Below, piece by piece: positions 7,625 through 12,766 of a stretch of DNA of 12,766 nucleotides. Where the stretch lies: the NCBI GenBank assembly GCA_030044345.1, contig JASHVY010000259.1, forward strand, positions 1 through 12,766, given 5' to 3'. Under the pieces are notes generated by a model. That model was not told the origin of the DNA, did not search any database, and saw nothing but the letters and a program-made list of their open reading frames with translations. Made by a program: the position numbers and the translations under genes. This DNA is from Acetobacteraceae bacterium (GTDB lineage: Bacteria > Pseudomonadota > Alphaproteobacteria > Acetobacterales > Acetobacteraceae). Position 1 is the stretch's first letter, and each line of letters starts with the position of its first letter.

Positions 7625-7806
7625 ATGAGGAAGAGCCGGTTTCCCGAGGAGCATATCATCGGGATGCTGAGGGAGCCCCAGGCCAGCCCGCCGGTGGCGA
7701 AGCTGTGCCGCAAGCACGGGGGGGATCAGCGAGGCGACGCTCTACACCTGGCGGTCGAAGCATGGCGGCTCTGGAAGAAGAAAACCGCGAGCCGAAAACG
7801 CCGCCG
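7562..7806 (+). mobile_element. Decayed IS3-family element: left end plus orfA fragment
   Basis: This is the residue of an insertion sequence. It comprises the probable left end at 7562 and the broken orfA that follows. No orfB (DDE transposase) and no right end are visible downstream before the methyltransferase, so most of the element has been lost. The boundary on the right is set where recognisable orfA similarity ends and is approximate. Confidence 0.55.
7625..7806 (+). pseudogene. IS3-family transposase orfA remnant, frameshifted twice
   Basis: The protein opens with MRKSRFPEEHIIGMLREPQA and continues VAKLCRKHGG, the helix-turn-helix start typical of IS3 OrfA. At a run of seven G (7718-7724) the frame breaks; family similarity resumes in the next frame as ISEATLYTWRSKHGG (7725-7769). 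It then shifts again to LEEENREPKT (7771-7800), matching the leucine-zipper segment but with the intervening residues deleted. All three forward frames are thus used within 180 bases, which shows an old inactive copy. GAAGGAGAC before the ATG is the original ribosome site. Confidence 0.8.
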
Positions 7807-8240
7807 CAAGGGTCGAACCAGCACTGATGGCAGACACGTCGCTGCGTGGGCGTCCTACGTCGGAACGGCGTGGGTGTGGGAACAGCCACGTGGAATCCAT
7901 AACTGAATCGTAATATTATCGCCGTGCCGGCTGCCACAGAGAGACAAATTGAAAGTTTTTGTGACATGCCAGCAAACGGGGGTGACCTTACGGCCGCCCT
8001 GCTTCTTAGGAAAACGCGAAATGGCCGAGCTGACCGAACCAGGCTCCCCGCTGGCCGCCCTCCTGGACGCCACCGTGCCCGTGCTCCGATCATGGCGTGC
8101 GTGGAATGACTTTCGCTCTTTTGGCGACAAGGTTCTTGAAATGTCGTGGATTTGGGCGCACTGCTATTTTCAAGTCAAATTGGCAGGCCGCTCATCTGGG
8201 AATTTTTGGTGAATCGGCGAATAGGGGGACGCAGGTTGTC
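7807..8240. other. Intergenic region upstream of the methyltransferase
   Basis: About 430 bp with no supported gene. One forward frame from a TTG at 7949 gives 87 residues, and another from a GTG at 7924 gives 61. Neither resembles a known family and both lack clear ribosome sites. The stretch looks like scrambled junction DNA next to the IS remnant. I see no convincing promoter pair for the methyltransferase. Confidence 0.45.
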
Positions 8241-8978
8241 ATGACGACCGATTACGATCCTATCGCCGAGCAATACAAGCGCACGAAACAGCAGCCATGG
8301 CGCGCGCATGTCGAAGCTTTTACCTTGATGACACTGATCGGCGATCCGGTCGGCAAGACGGTGATTGATATCGCATGTGGTGAAGGTTTCTACAGCCGCT
8401 TGATCCGGCGGCGAGGCGCGGCGAAGGTCACCGGTGTGGATCTTTCCGAAAAGATGATTGAGTTGGCTCGGGGCACGGAAGCAGAAGAGCGCTTGGGGAT
8501 CGACTATATCGTCGGGGATGGACGGAATCTCGGACTGGGCCCGGAATACGATCTTGCCATCGCAGCCTATTTTCTGAACTACGCGCGCAATCGTGCCGAA
8601 CTCGATGCAATGTGTGTTGGAGTTGCGCGCTGCCTGAAGCCGGGCGGGCGGTTCGTGACCGTAAACTGCAATCCGTCATGCGATTTTCCGTCGGCGCCTT
8701 CGTATCGCAAATACGGCTTTGAAACCTCTGTCGTCGGTGCCTGGCGAGAGGAGGCGCCGATCACCTGGACGTTTCATCTGGAAGATGGTCGTTTCGACAT
8801 CGAGAATTACTTTCTGAGTGTCCGGACCCATGAGCAGGCGTTACACGCCGCCGGATTTCGAGCAGTCCGGTGGCATCGTCCGTTGCTGTCACCGGAGGGT
8901 GGGGCTGTCTATGGGCAAGGCTATTGGTCCAGCTTGATGGATCAACCGCCACTGATCTTAATCGAGTGCCTTATGTAG
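8241..8978 (+). CDS. Class I SAM-dependent methyltransferase
   Basis: This 245-residue cytoplasmic enzyme should transfer a methyl group from S-adenosylmethionine to an unknown acceptor. Motif I is VIDIACGEGFYSRL (41-54), the acidic residue after strand 2 is Asp67 in VTGVDLSEKMI, and the post-motif loop is LKPGGRFVTVN (132-142). The C-terminal half (PSYRKYGFETSV, then ITWTFHLEDG) is a substrate-side region that I recall from a group of alphaproteobacterial methyltransferases without assigned substrate. The ATG at 8241 is chosen because homology begins at TTDYDPIAEQY. An in-frame extension to 8097 adds residues unlike the family. The ribosome site (a G-rich stretch near 8224-8229) is poor. It sits alone between two decayed insertion sequences, with no operon partner. 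Confidence 0.85.
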   Translation: MTTDYDPIAEQYKRTKQQPWRAHVEAFTLMTLIGDPVGKTVIDIACGEGFYSRLIRRRGAAKVTGVDLSEKMIELARGTEAEERLGIDYIVGDGRNLGLGPEYDLAIAAYFLNYARNRAELDAMCVGVARCLKPGGRFVTVNCNPSCDFPSAPSYRKYGFETSVVGAWREEAPITWTFHLEDGRFDIENYFLSVRTHEQALHAAGFRAVRWHRPLLSPEGGAVYGQGYWSSLMDQPPLILIECLM

Positions 8979-9095
8979 GCCCGAAGCGGGGAGGTGTAGC
9001 AGTGCGGATCGCCGAGTGTCCGATCGCAGAGAAAAGTTGTTCGCGGAGCGAGCAGTTTTCGCCGCGTGAATCCGGCACTTGGACGAAGAACGATG

Positions 9096-9120
9096 TGCTA
9101 GCTTTCCATGAAAGCTGGCA
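9096..9120. other. Hairpin with 11-bp arms downstream of the methyltransferase
   Basis: TGCTAGCTTTC (9096-9106) pairs with GAAAGCTGGCA (9110-9120) around a CAT loop; all positions pair if one G-U wobble is allowed on the + strand. A second small hairpin, GCGCT/AGCGC, follows at 9125-9136. No T-run follows either, so a plain intrinsic terminator is doubtful. Confidence 0.35.
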
Positions 9121-9340
9121 CTGGGCGCTTCAGCGCGGCGAACTGACAACGCGTCTTGCATTACATACACCAGCTTGAGCCGAAGAATGAGCCGGGCATG
9201 GTGGCGCGTTCCGTCATAGCCGTACCTTCGCAGCGCTGACATCGTGCAGAAGGTATGAGCATGAGCGCTTTGATTTCGACCCGTGAGGACGCGCTGACGC
9301 TCTGAGAGTGGGATGCGTTCGCTCTCGCTTGCGTATTCCA

Positions 9341-9365
9341 CTCTCGCCATTTGCTTCTTGCGTGA
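9341..9365. repeat. Dispersed intergenic repeat, partial copy C
   Basis: CTCTCGCCATTTG followed by CTTCTTGCGTGA matches the left part of copy B (10060-10085) except for one missing base and two C/T changes. Similarity to copies A and B stops right after GCGTGA. The next bases lead into the IS481-like transposase start. Confidence 0.5.
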
Positions 9366-9380
9366 GTGGAAGGAAATATT

Positions 9381-9440
9381 ATGGGACAGATTTTGCGCGG
9401 GGAGCGCCTGCACGAAAGCGACAGTCAGGCGCCTATGCGA
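9381..9440 (+). pseudogene. IS481-family transposase N-terminal remnant
   Basis: After a good ribosome site (GGAAGGA, 9368-9374) the ATG at 9381 opens MGQILRG. Dropping one G from the GGGG run then gives SACTKATVRRL in the shifted frame. Together these match the start of IS481-type transposases, which commonly read MGQVLHGSATTTEAVRR. Similarity ends after about 20 codons, and the helix-turn-helix and DDE core are absent. As read without correction, the frame makes 38 residues ending at 9497. It is a dead fragment with a frameshift and a large 3' deletion. Confidence 0.68.
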
Positions 9441-9514
9441 GGAGCCGGCAGGCCGCTTGTGACCGGATCATCTCCTCGGGTGGGGCCTTTCGTGTGAAGC
9501 CGACACTCCGGCCG

Positions 9515-10015
9515 TCAGTTGCCGGAGAGGGCCCGGGCAGCATTGAGCTGCGCTTCCGTGATCGGGATCATCTTGATTGCCAAAGCCTTGAGCTTCGCAT
9601 TGTCCCCCAGCAGCATGTAGTCGGCATAGAGAGTGAGAGCATTGGAGTGGATCTCATACTGATCGGCGATGTAGACCTTGTCGAAGTCCGCTCCGGACTT
9701 GCCCTGCAGCGCCGTCACGCGCGCTTGATGTTCCTGGTCGAGCGTCGTCGGGACCGTCGCGCCGGACCCGTCGGCCGCAGCCTGAAGGGCTGCTTCCGCC
9801 TTTTCATGGTCCCCGACCAGCCGGCGCGCGAAGGTCTTCACCTGGGGGTCATCAGTCCGGTCAAGCGCGATCTCTGACTCCGAGATCGCGAAGAGATTGC
9901 CGATCGAGGCCCTGGTCAGGAAGTCCACTTCAGCGTTGACGCTCCCGGCCCATGCCGGTGCCAGCGCTACCGACAGGACAAGCCCAATGACACCGATTGG
10001 AACCGCCAGGGTCAT
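9515..10015 (-). CDS. DUF4142 family secreted protein
   Basis: This 166-residue protein has a signal peptide (about 1-23, ending APAWA) and a four-helix DUF4142 domain (about 29-163). Typical marks are DFLTRASIGNLFAISESEIAL, QVKTFARRLVGDHEKAE and the later YIADQYEIHSNAL. The family is ferritin-like in fold. Glu47, His70, Glu121 and His123 are candidate polar or metal-contact residues, though no metal role is established. It is probably periplasmic. The ATG at 10015 is preferred over one at 10045 because AGGAG lies 9 bases before it and the signal peptide then starts cleanly. It follows the cytochrome gene in the same direction after 108 bp, a gap filled by a repeat copy, so co-transcription is uncertain. 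Confidence 0.85.
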   Translation of the reverse strand: MTLAVPIGVIGLVLSVALAPAWAGSVNAEVDFLTRASIGNLFAISESEIALDRTDDPQVKTFARRLVGDHEKAEAALQAAADGSGATVPTTLDQEHQARVTALQGKSGADFDKVYIADQYEIHSNALTLYADYMLLGDNAKLKALAIKMIPITEAQLNAARALSGN

Positions 10016-10059
10016 GCTTTTTGTCTCCTGAGTCTTATGTGGCACGACGCCTCAACCCG

Positions 10060-10123
10060 CTCTCGCCATTTGTCTTCTCGCGCGATTCAGACCGCCGGTG
10101 ATTCCACCTCCGGTCATCACGCT
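10060..10123. repeat. Dispersed intergenic repeat, copy B
   Basis: This copy fills the gap between the cytochrome stop codon (10124-10126) and the DUF4142 leader. Its right 53 bases align to copy A (5849-5901), sharing GGTGATTCCACCTCCGG. Its left 26 bases align to copy C (9341-9365), sharing CTCTCGCCATTTG. It is thus the most complete of the three. Confidence 0.65.
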
Positions 10124-10471
10124 CTATTTCGGCGATTCCACTGTGATCTTGATCGAGGCGTAATAGGCGGCCAGATCGTTGATATCGGCGTCACTGAGCT
10201 TTGAAGCGACCAACGACATGATCCCGTTCTGCCGTGCGCCGCTCTGGAATTCCTGGAGCGCCTGAACCAGATAGTCCGGACTCTGGCCGGCAAGATTGGG
10301 TGCCCCAGGCAGTTTTGCGATGCCGTCGAGTCCGTGGCAGGTCTCGCAATGAAATTGAAGAACCTTTTGGCGGCCAGCCGTGGCGTCGCCCTGAGCTTCC
10401 ACCGTCGCGGCATTCAGCATCACAGTGAGCACTGCCGCGGCCGCAACATATTTCGACACGTCAAAGCGCAT
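10124..10471 (-). CDS. Small periplasmic class I cytochrome c
   Basis: This 115-residue protein has a signal peptide (about 1-26, ending VEAQ) and one heme c site, CETCH (42-46). The following GLDG and PNLAGQ segment (58-63) is typical of small class I cytochromes. Met85, in ARQNGIMSL, is the likely sixth heme ligand. It should carry electrons in the periplasm, and the gene 76 bp upstream encodes a PQQ-type dehydrogenase, so it is the probable acceptor of that enzyme. The start at 10471 is chosen because GGAG sits about 8 bases before it and the signal peptide begins there. The frame extends further up into the dehydrogenase gene, but that extension is not coding-like. Confidence 0.9.
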   Translation of the reverse strand: MRFDVSKYVAAAAVLTVMLNAATVEAQGDATAGRQKVLQFHCETCHGLDGIAKLPGAPNLAGQSPDYLVQALQEFQSGARQNGIMSLVASKLSDADINDLAAYYASIKITVESPK

Positions 10472-10547
10472 ATTCGAACTCCGATCCCGGTCATCACCCC
10501 CGCCCATGCGAGCGAGGGTGACGATCGAGAGGCAGGTGATGCAGTCG

Positions 10548-11816
10548 TTACTTGCCGTCGTACCAGATGCGATAGAGCGCACCTGCAAAATCGTCAGAGA
10601 CGAGGAGAGACCCGTCGGCCATCTGCGCCACATCGACGGGGCGGCCGAGATACTGGCCGTTTTGATCGAGCCAGCCATAGGCGAAAGGCTCGCTGTGGTC
10701 GGCCGTGCCATCCTTCTTCAGGAAGGTGACCATGATGCGTGCGCCGACCGGCACGGTGCGGTTCCAGGAGCCGTGCTGGGCGGAGAAGATCGCGCCAACG
10801 TACTTATCCGGAAACATCTGGCCGGTATAGAACATCATGCCAAGATCGGCGGCGTGGGCGATTTCCTCGACCTGAGGAAACACCACATTGGCCGGCGGCG
10901 TCTGAGTCTTGTATTCGTTGGTGCGCGTATGCCCCCCGCCGTACCAGGGGAAGCCGAAATTCTCGCCGATCGTGGTCGCGCGGTTCAATTCGCCCGGCGG
11001 GATGTCATCTCCCATGCCGTCAACCTGATTATCGGTGAACCACAATGTGTGGTCCTTCGGGTTGAAGTCCAACCCTACGGAATTCCGAATGCCGAGAGCA
11101 TAGATCTCACGGTTCGAGCCGTCACGATTCATGCGGATGATGGCACCGAGGCCGTGGGCCTGAAGATCGTCAATCAGATCCGGAGGCGGTACGTTATAAG
11201 GCTGGCCCACGGTGGTATAGAGCTTGTTGTCGGGACCGATGCGGCAGTACCGCGCAGTGTGATTGAAGCTTTCATACTTTTTCGGGATCAGTTGTCCCTC
11301 CGGCACGACCGTGTCCACCGCCACATCGGCACTCCCGGAGAAGAACTCGGCGGCGCCGAATTCCAGTATCCGGTTACGCTCCACCACATAGAGGAAGCCG
11401 TCCTTCGAGAAGCAGACCCCGTTCGGCATCACCATCTTGACGTTGGGGGCGAAGGGCTCGACTTCGTCGGCGACGCCCATATGGTCGTGATCGAACACGA
11501 CATAGACGTTGCTTCTCACGGTGCCGACAAAGACGGCGACACCCTGGGGCCCCACCGCGATTTCGCGTGCGCCCGGCACCAGAGCGTAGAGCCCGATATG
11601 AAAGCCTGGCGGCATCTCGATCTGGCTCAAATTCTTCTTGATCGCGTCAGCCTGAGGTCCGGTCTGCGGGATGGTCGGCGTATTGAGCGACCCGCCGCTC
11701 GCCCTGAAATTCTCCTGTTGGGACAAAGCGGACGAGCTGTCGGCCCGTGCCCCCTGAGCAGCCACCAATAGTGCCGCCGCCGCCGCGTACAATCCTACCC
11801 TTGCGAACTTGCGCAT
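10548..11816 (-). CDS. PQQ-dependent sugar/sorbosone dehydrogenase, secreted
   Basis: This 422-residue soluble periplasmic enzyme should oxidise an aldose, sorbosone or similar substrate with pyrroloquinoline quinone. A signal peptide (about 1-25, ending GARA) precedes a six-bladed GSDH-type propeller. His186 (FNHTARYCRIGPDNKLY), Arg244-Asn245 in GIRNSVGLDF, the FTDNQVDGMGDDIPPGELNR loop (260-279) and QHGSWNR (347-353) match the PQQ- and calcium-binding regions of soluble glucose dehydrogenase relatives. The exact residue roles are inferred. It has no heme motif of its own; the next gene supplies a cytochrome c. GGGAGGAGG about 5 bases before the ATG is a strong ribosome site. It points away from pqqA across an AT-rich spacer. 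Related propellers bind other ligands, so the substrate is open. Confidence 0.88.
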   Translation of the reverse strand: MRKFARVGLYAAAAALLVAAQGARADSSSALSQQENFRASGGSLNTPTIPQTGPQADAIKKNLSQIEMPPGFHIGLYALVPGAREIAVGPQGVAVFVGTVRSNVYVVFDHDHMGVADEVEPFAPNVKMVMPNGVCFSKDGFLYVVERNRILEFGAAEFFSGSADVAVDTVVPEGQLIPKKYESFNHTARYCRIGPDNKLYTTVGQPYNVPPPDLIDDLQAHGLGAIIRMNRDGSNREIYALGIRNSVGLDFNPKDHTLWFTDNQVDGMGDDIPPGELNRATTIGENFGFPWYGGGHTRTNEYKTQTPPANVVFPQVEEIAHAADLGMMFYTGQMFPDKYVGAIFSAQHGSWNRTVPVGARIMVTFLKKDGTADHSEPFAYGWLDQNGQYLGRPVDVAQMADGSLLVSDDFAGALYRIWYDGK

Positions 11817-12021
11817 ATTTGCCTCCTCCCAATGCTTTACGGAGCCTGGATTGCTCTCGTGTCGAGAATTTTAGCCTCACATATTCGAAAATATTTGCCA
11901 ATACCTCAATTTATGCATAGTTATAGCTGGAATCGCACGCCAAAGACAATATTAAGCGCAGACTATAGTTCAATTTCTGAATCTGAATTGCATCTTTACT
12001 GAATTCAAAGGCAATTTTTGC
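11817..12021. promoter_or_regulatory. AT-rich divergent control region
   Basis: About 205 bp between the - strand dehydrogenase and the + strand pqq side, clearly more AT-rich than its surroundings. It holds several short inverted repeats, such as ATATTCGAAAATAT near 11881-11894 and CAATT/AATTG arms near 11971-11990. A weak -35/-10 pair (TTGAGG with GAATAT at 17 bases, - strand) could serve the dehydrogenase. I recognise no specific operator. Confidence 0.4.
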
Positions 12022-12174
12022 ATGAAGGACAAAACGATCATGAGCGGGATTCATTCTGGCCGGGGTCCGGCTGCCCAGGGTTCGACTACCGAGGGTTCGA
12101 CTACCGAGGGTCCGGACGCGAAGTTTTTGTGGGGCCATGGGGGCAGGCGTTGGGGCAGGCTGCCGCATCAGTGA
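12022..12174 (+). CDS. Possible 50-residue ORF with in-phase GSTTE repeats, unknown
   Basis: ATG at 12022 (AAAGG 10 bases before) to TGA at 12172-12174; a second ATG at 12040 has AAGGA 10 bases before it. The middle reads GPAAQ, GSTTE, GSTTE, GPDAK, four 5-residue units made by a 15-bp tandem repeat. The tail, KFLWGHGGRRWGRLPHQ, is basic and rich in Trp, His and Gly. It has no signal peptide and no family I recognise. A perfect 9-bp GC hairpin starts two bases after the stop, which suits a short gene. Two other frames are also open across the repeat, including one of 106 codons, so coding is not proven. It could be a peptide gene, a decayed gene or a non-coding leader of the pqq operon. Confidence 0.33.
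   Translation: MKDKTIMSGIHSGRGPAAQGSTTEGSTTEGPDAKFLWGHGGRRWGRLPHQ
12063..12122. repeat. 15-bp tandem repeat, two perfect and two diverged units
   Basis: Units begin at 12063, 12078, 12093 and 12108. The second and third are identical (GGGTTCGACTACCGA); the first and fourth begin GGGTCCGG and differ in the second half. The period is a multiple of three, so a frame crossing it keeps a 5-residue repeat. Confidence 0.8.
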
Positions 12175-12175
12175 G

Positions 12176-12234
12176 GCCGGGCGGCGCTCGTCCGCCCGGC
12201 GGAGGGCGCAATAGCGTCCGCCGATCCTTGCGCC
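12176..12234 (+). terminator. Two GC-rich hairpins after the small ORF, possible terminator
   Basis: GCCGGGCGG (12176-12184) pairs perfectly with CCGCCCGGC (12192-12200) around 7 bases. GGCGCAA (12205-12211) pairs with TTGCGCC (12228-12234) around 16 bases. No T-run follows at once; CTCTCTTTATTATC comes about 10 bases later. The pair may terminate or pause transcription entering pqqA from upstream. Confidence 0.4.
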
Positions 12235-12268
12235 AGCTCAAACCTCTCTTTATTATCTGTATCTTGGC

Positions 12269-12311
12269 GAGCTTAGGGGAGCTTGAATCCCCGCTCGGAA
12301 GGTCGCATTAT
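12269..12311 (+). promoter_or_regulatory. Putative pqqA promoter with overlapping inverted repeat
   Basis: TTGAAT (12283-12288) and CATTAT (12306-12311) are 17 bases apart, placing the transcript start near 12318 and about 54 bases before pqqA. The -35 lies inside an inverted repeat, GGGGA (12276-12280) with TCCCC (12288-12292), extended by GAGC/GCTC outside it, a possible operator. TATAAG at 12309 is an alternative -10 with a 20-base spacer. Confidence 0.42.
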
Positions 12312-12371
12312 AAGATGGATCGCCCAGGCATCATGTGATGCAGCGGATGATCGATGTGGGAGGAATGACAT

Positions 12372-12449
12372 ATGTGGACAAAGCCGAAGGTGGTCGAGAT
12401 CGCCGTGGGCATGGAAATCAACGCCTACGCCTGCGCTGATATCGACTGA
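12372..12449 (+). CDS. pqqA: PqqA, PQQ precursor peptide
   Basis: This 25-residue peptide is the ribosomal substrate for pyrroloquinoline quinone. Glu15 and Tyr19, in VGMEINAY (12-19), are the pair joined by PqqE and built into the cofactor. The start MWTKP and the segment VVEIAVGMEIN match other PqqA peptides. It ends ACADID, with one Cys (21) and a short tail compared with Methylobacterium PqqA. GGGAGGA (12358-12364) lies 7 bases before the ATG, an excellent ribosome site that suits high expression of a substrate peptide. pqqB begins 70 bp downstream behind a strong hairpin. The identity is confirmed by the neighbouring pqqB. Confidence 0.95.
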   Translation: MWTKPKVVEIAVGMEINAYACADID

Positions 12450-12468
12450 ACGTCTCGAAGCCTTATCT

Positions 12469-12513
12469 ACGCCGGGACGGATTTTCTCAAAATCCATCCC
12501 GGCGTTCGCTTTT
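12469..12513 (+). terminator. Hairpin between pqqA and pqqB, likely attenuator or partial terminator
   Basis: A 17-base arm at 12469-12485 pairs with 12489-12505 around a 3-base CTC loop with a single C-A mismatch. TTTT follows at 12510-12513, five bases after the stem. It ends seven bases before the pqqB ATG. Such a structure would leave much more pqqA message than downstream message, as reported for other pqq operons. It could also stabilise the 3' end of a short pqqA RNA. Confidence 0.7.
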
Positions 12514-12519
12514 CTGAAG

Positions 12520-12766
12520 ATGCGAATCGTTGTGCTGGGTGCGGGAGCAGGGGGCGGGTTTCCGCAATGGAATTGCGCCTGCCCGAACTGCGCGCGGGCA
12601 CGGAGCGGTGACCGGGCGGCACGGAAGCGGACGCAGACCTCGCTTGCCGTCTCAGCGGATGGAATAACATGGCTTCTTCTCAACGCGGCGCCGGACCTGC
12701 GCGAACAGATTTCCGCAACGCCGCTGCTGCAGCCCCTTGCCCCTGATTTGCAGGTGGGCTTGCGCG
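12520..12766 (+). CDS. pqqB: PqqB, PQQ biosynthesis protein, 3'-truncated by window end
   Basis: The first 82 residues are present, of a family about 300 long. MRIVVLGAGAGGGFPQWNCACPNC is the standard PqqB opening, including the cysteines of the CxCxxC segment (19-24). TQTSLAVSADG and LLNAAPDLREQI follow, as in the family. PqqB is a cytoplasmic metallo-beta-lactamase-fold protein that acts on the cross-linked Glu-Tyr intermediate as an iron-dependent hydroxylase. The main metal-binding histidines lie beyond the window. A weak GA-rich site precedes the ATG, which sits directly behind the hairpin, so its translation may depend on that structure. Confidence 0.95.
   Translation, partial: MRIVVLGAGAGGGFPQWNCACPNCARARSGDRAARKRTQTSLAVSADGITWLLLNAAPDLREQISATPLLQPLAPDLQVGLR

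Larger units (their letters stand above)
8979..9514. other. Gene-poor stretch with hairpins, a partial repeat and an IS481 relic
   Basis: About 535 bp without an intact gene. From left to right it holds a hairpin with 11-bp arms and a 3-base loop (9096-9120), a small 5-bp hairpin (9125-9136), a 10-bp inverted repeat around 22 bases (9304-9345), a partial copy of the dispersed repeat (9341-9365) and an IS481-type transposase remnant (from 9381). Longer frames on either strand have no recognisable product. Confidence 0.55.

Noticed and set aside
7949..8212. 87-codon frame starting at TTG upstream of the methyltransferase
   Set aside because: No ribosome site or family match; it sits in junction DNA next to the IS remnant.
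8958..9413. 151-codon - strand frame in the gene-poor stretch
   Set aside because: No recognisable domain or ribosome site, and it crosses the hairpins and the partial repeat copy.
9381..9497. Intact 38-residue small protein starting MGQILRG with a good ribosome site
   Set aside because: The start matches IS481-type transposases, and one-base correction restores further similarity. It is better explained as a frameshifted transposase fragment.
9308..9877. 189-codon + strand frame
   Set aside because: It runs across the IS481 relic in the wrong frame and then antisense to DUF4142.
10425..11771. 448-codon open frame on the + strand opposite the sugar dehydrogenase
   Set aside because: It is the antisense shadow of a clear GSDH-family gene with signal peptide and ribosome site. 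The product has no recognisable fold.
12018..12338. 106-codon frame overlapping the small repeat ORF, starting at TTG
   Set aside because: It runs through both GC hairpins and the pqqA promoter, has a weak start, and the product looks random after the repeat.
1..12766. tRNA, rRNA or CRISPR features
   Set aside because: No cloverleaf, rRNA motif or regularly spaced repeat array was seen. The only tandem repeat is the 15-bp one at 12063-12122.

Overview
The window reads as chromosomal DNA of an alphaproteobacterium. The genes are moderately GC-rich with C/G-biased third positions. The PAS hybrid kinase paired with a DivK-like regulator, the DUF4142 protein, the OxlT-type carrier and a pqqA-pqqB start all fit a soil or plant-associated, possibly methylotrophic or sugar-oxidising Hyphomicrobiales relative. 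That placement is inference; no rRNA or other marker gene is present. I found no tRNA, rRNA, CRISPR array or intact mobile element.

Left part, + strand (1-5.7 kb). The 3' part of a GOLPH3/VPS74-family (GPP34) gene is followed by a 390-bp gap holding a good sigma70-type promoter. Then come a membrane hybrid histidine kinase (HAMP-PAS-HisKA-HATPase-REC-REC), a stand-alone CheY/DivK-like response regulator, and a two-repeat Na/Pi-cotransporter-like protein with a PhoU-like tail. The kinase and regulator probably form one phosphorelay. The transporter ends before a long-range inverted repeat with a T-rich trailer, a likely terminator.

Middle part (5.7-9.5 kb). This is an accessory-looking stretch. 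It has an OxlT-type oxalate/formate antiporter on the - strand and a SAM-dependent methyltransferase on the + strand. Around the methyltransferase lie two decayed insertion sequences: an IS3-type orfA broken across three reading frames, and a short frameshifted IS481-type transposase N-terminus. A degenerate intergenic repeat family, with two long copies and one partial copy, is scattered through this part. The partial copy stops exactly where the IS481-like sequence begins.

Right part (9.5-12.8 kb). A - strand cluster reads, in transcription order, secreted PQQ-type sugar/sorbosone dehydrogenase, small periplasmic cytochrome c, and secreted DUF4142 protein. It diverges across an AT-rich spacer from a + strand unit. 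That unit holds a possible 50-codon ORF with in-phase 15-bp repeats, then pqqA (25 codons), a strong hairpin, and the start of pqqB, cut by the window end. The arrangement puts a PQQ enzyme and its likely electron acceptor back to back with the genes that make the cofactor.

The parts most worth a second look are the unassigned repeat-bearing ORF upstream of pqqA, the pqqA-pqqB hairpin, and the dispersed repeat with its apparent IS interruption.
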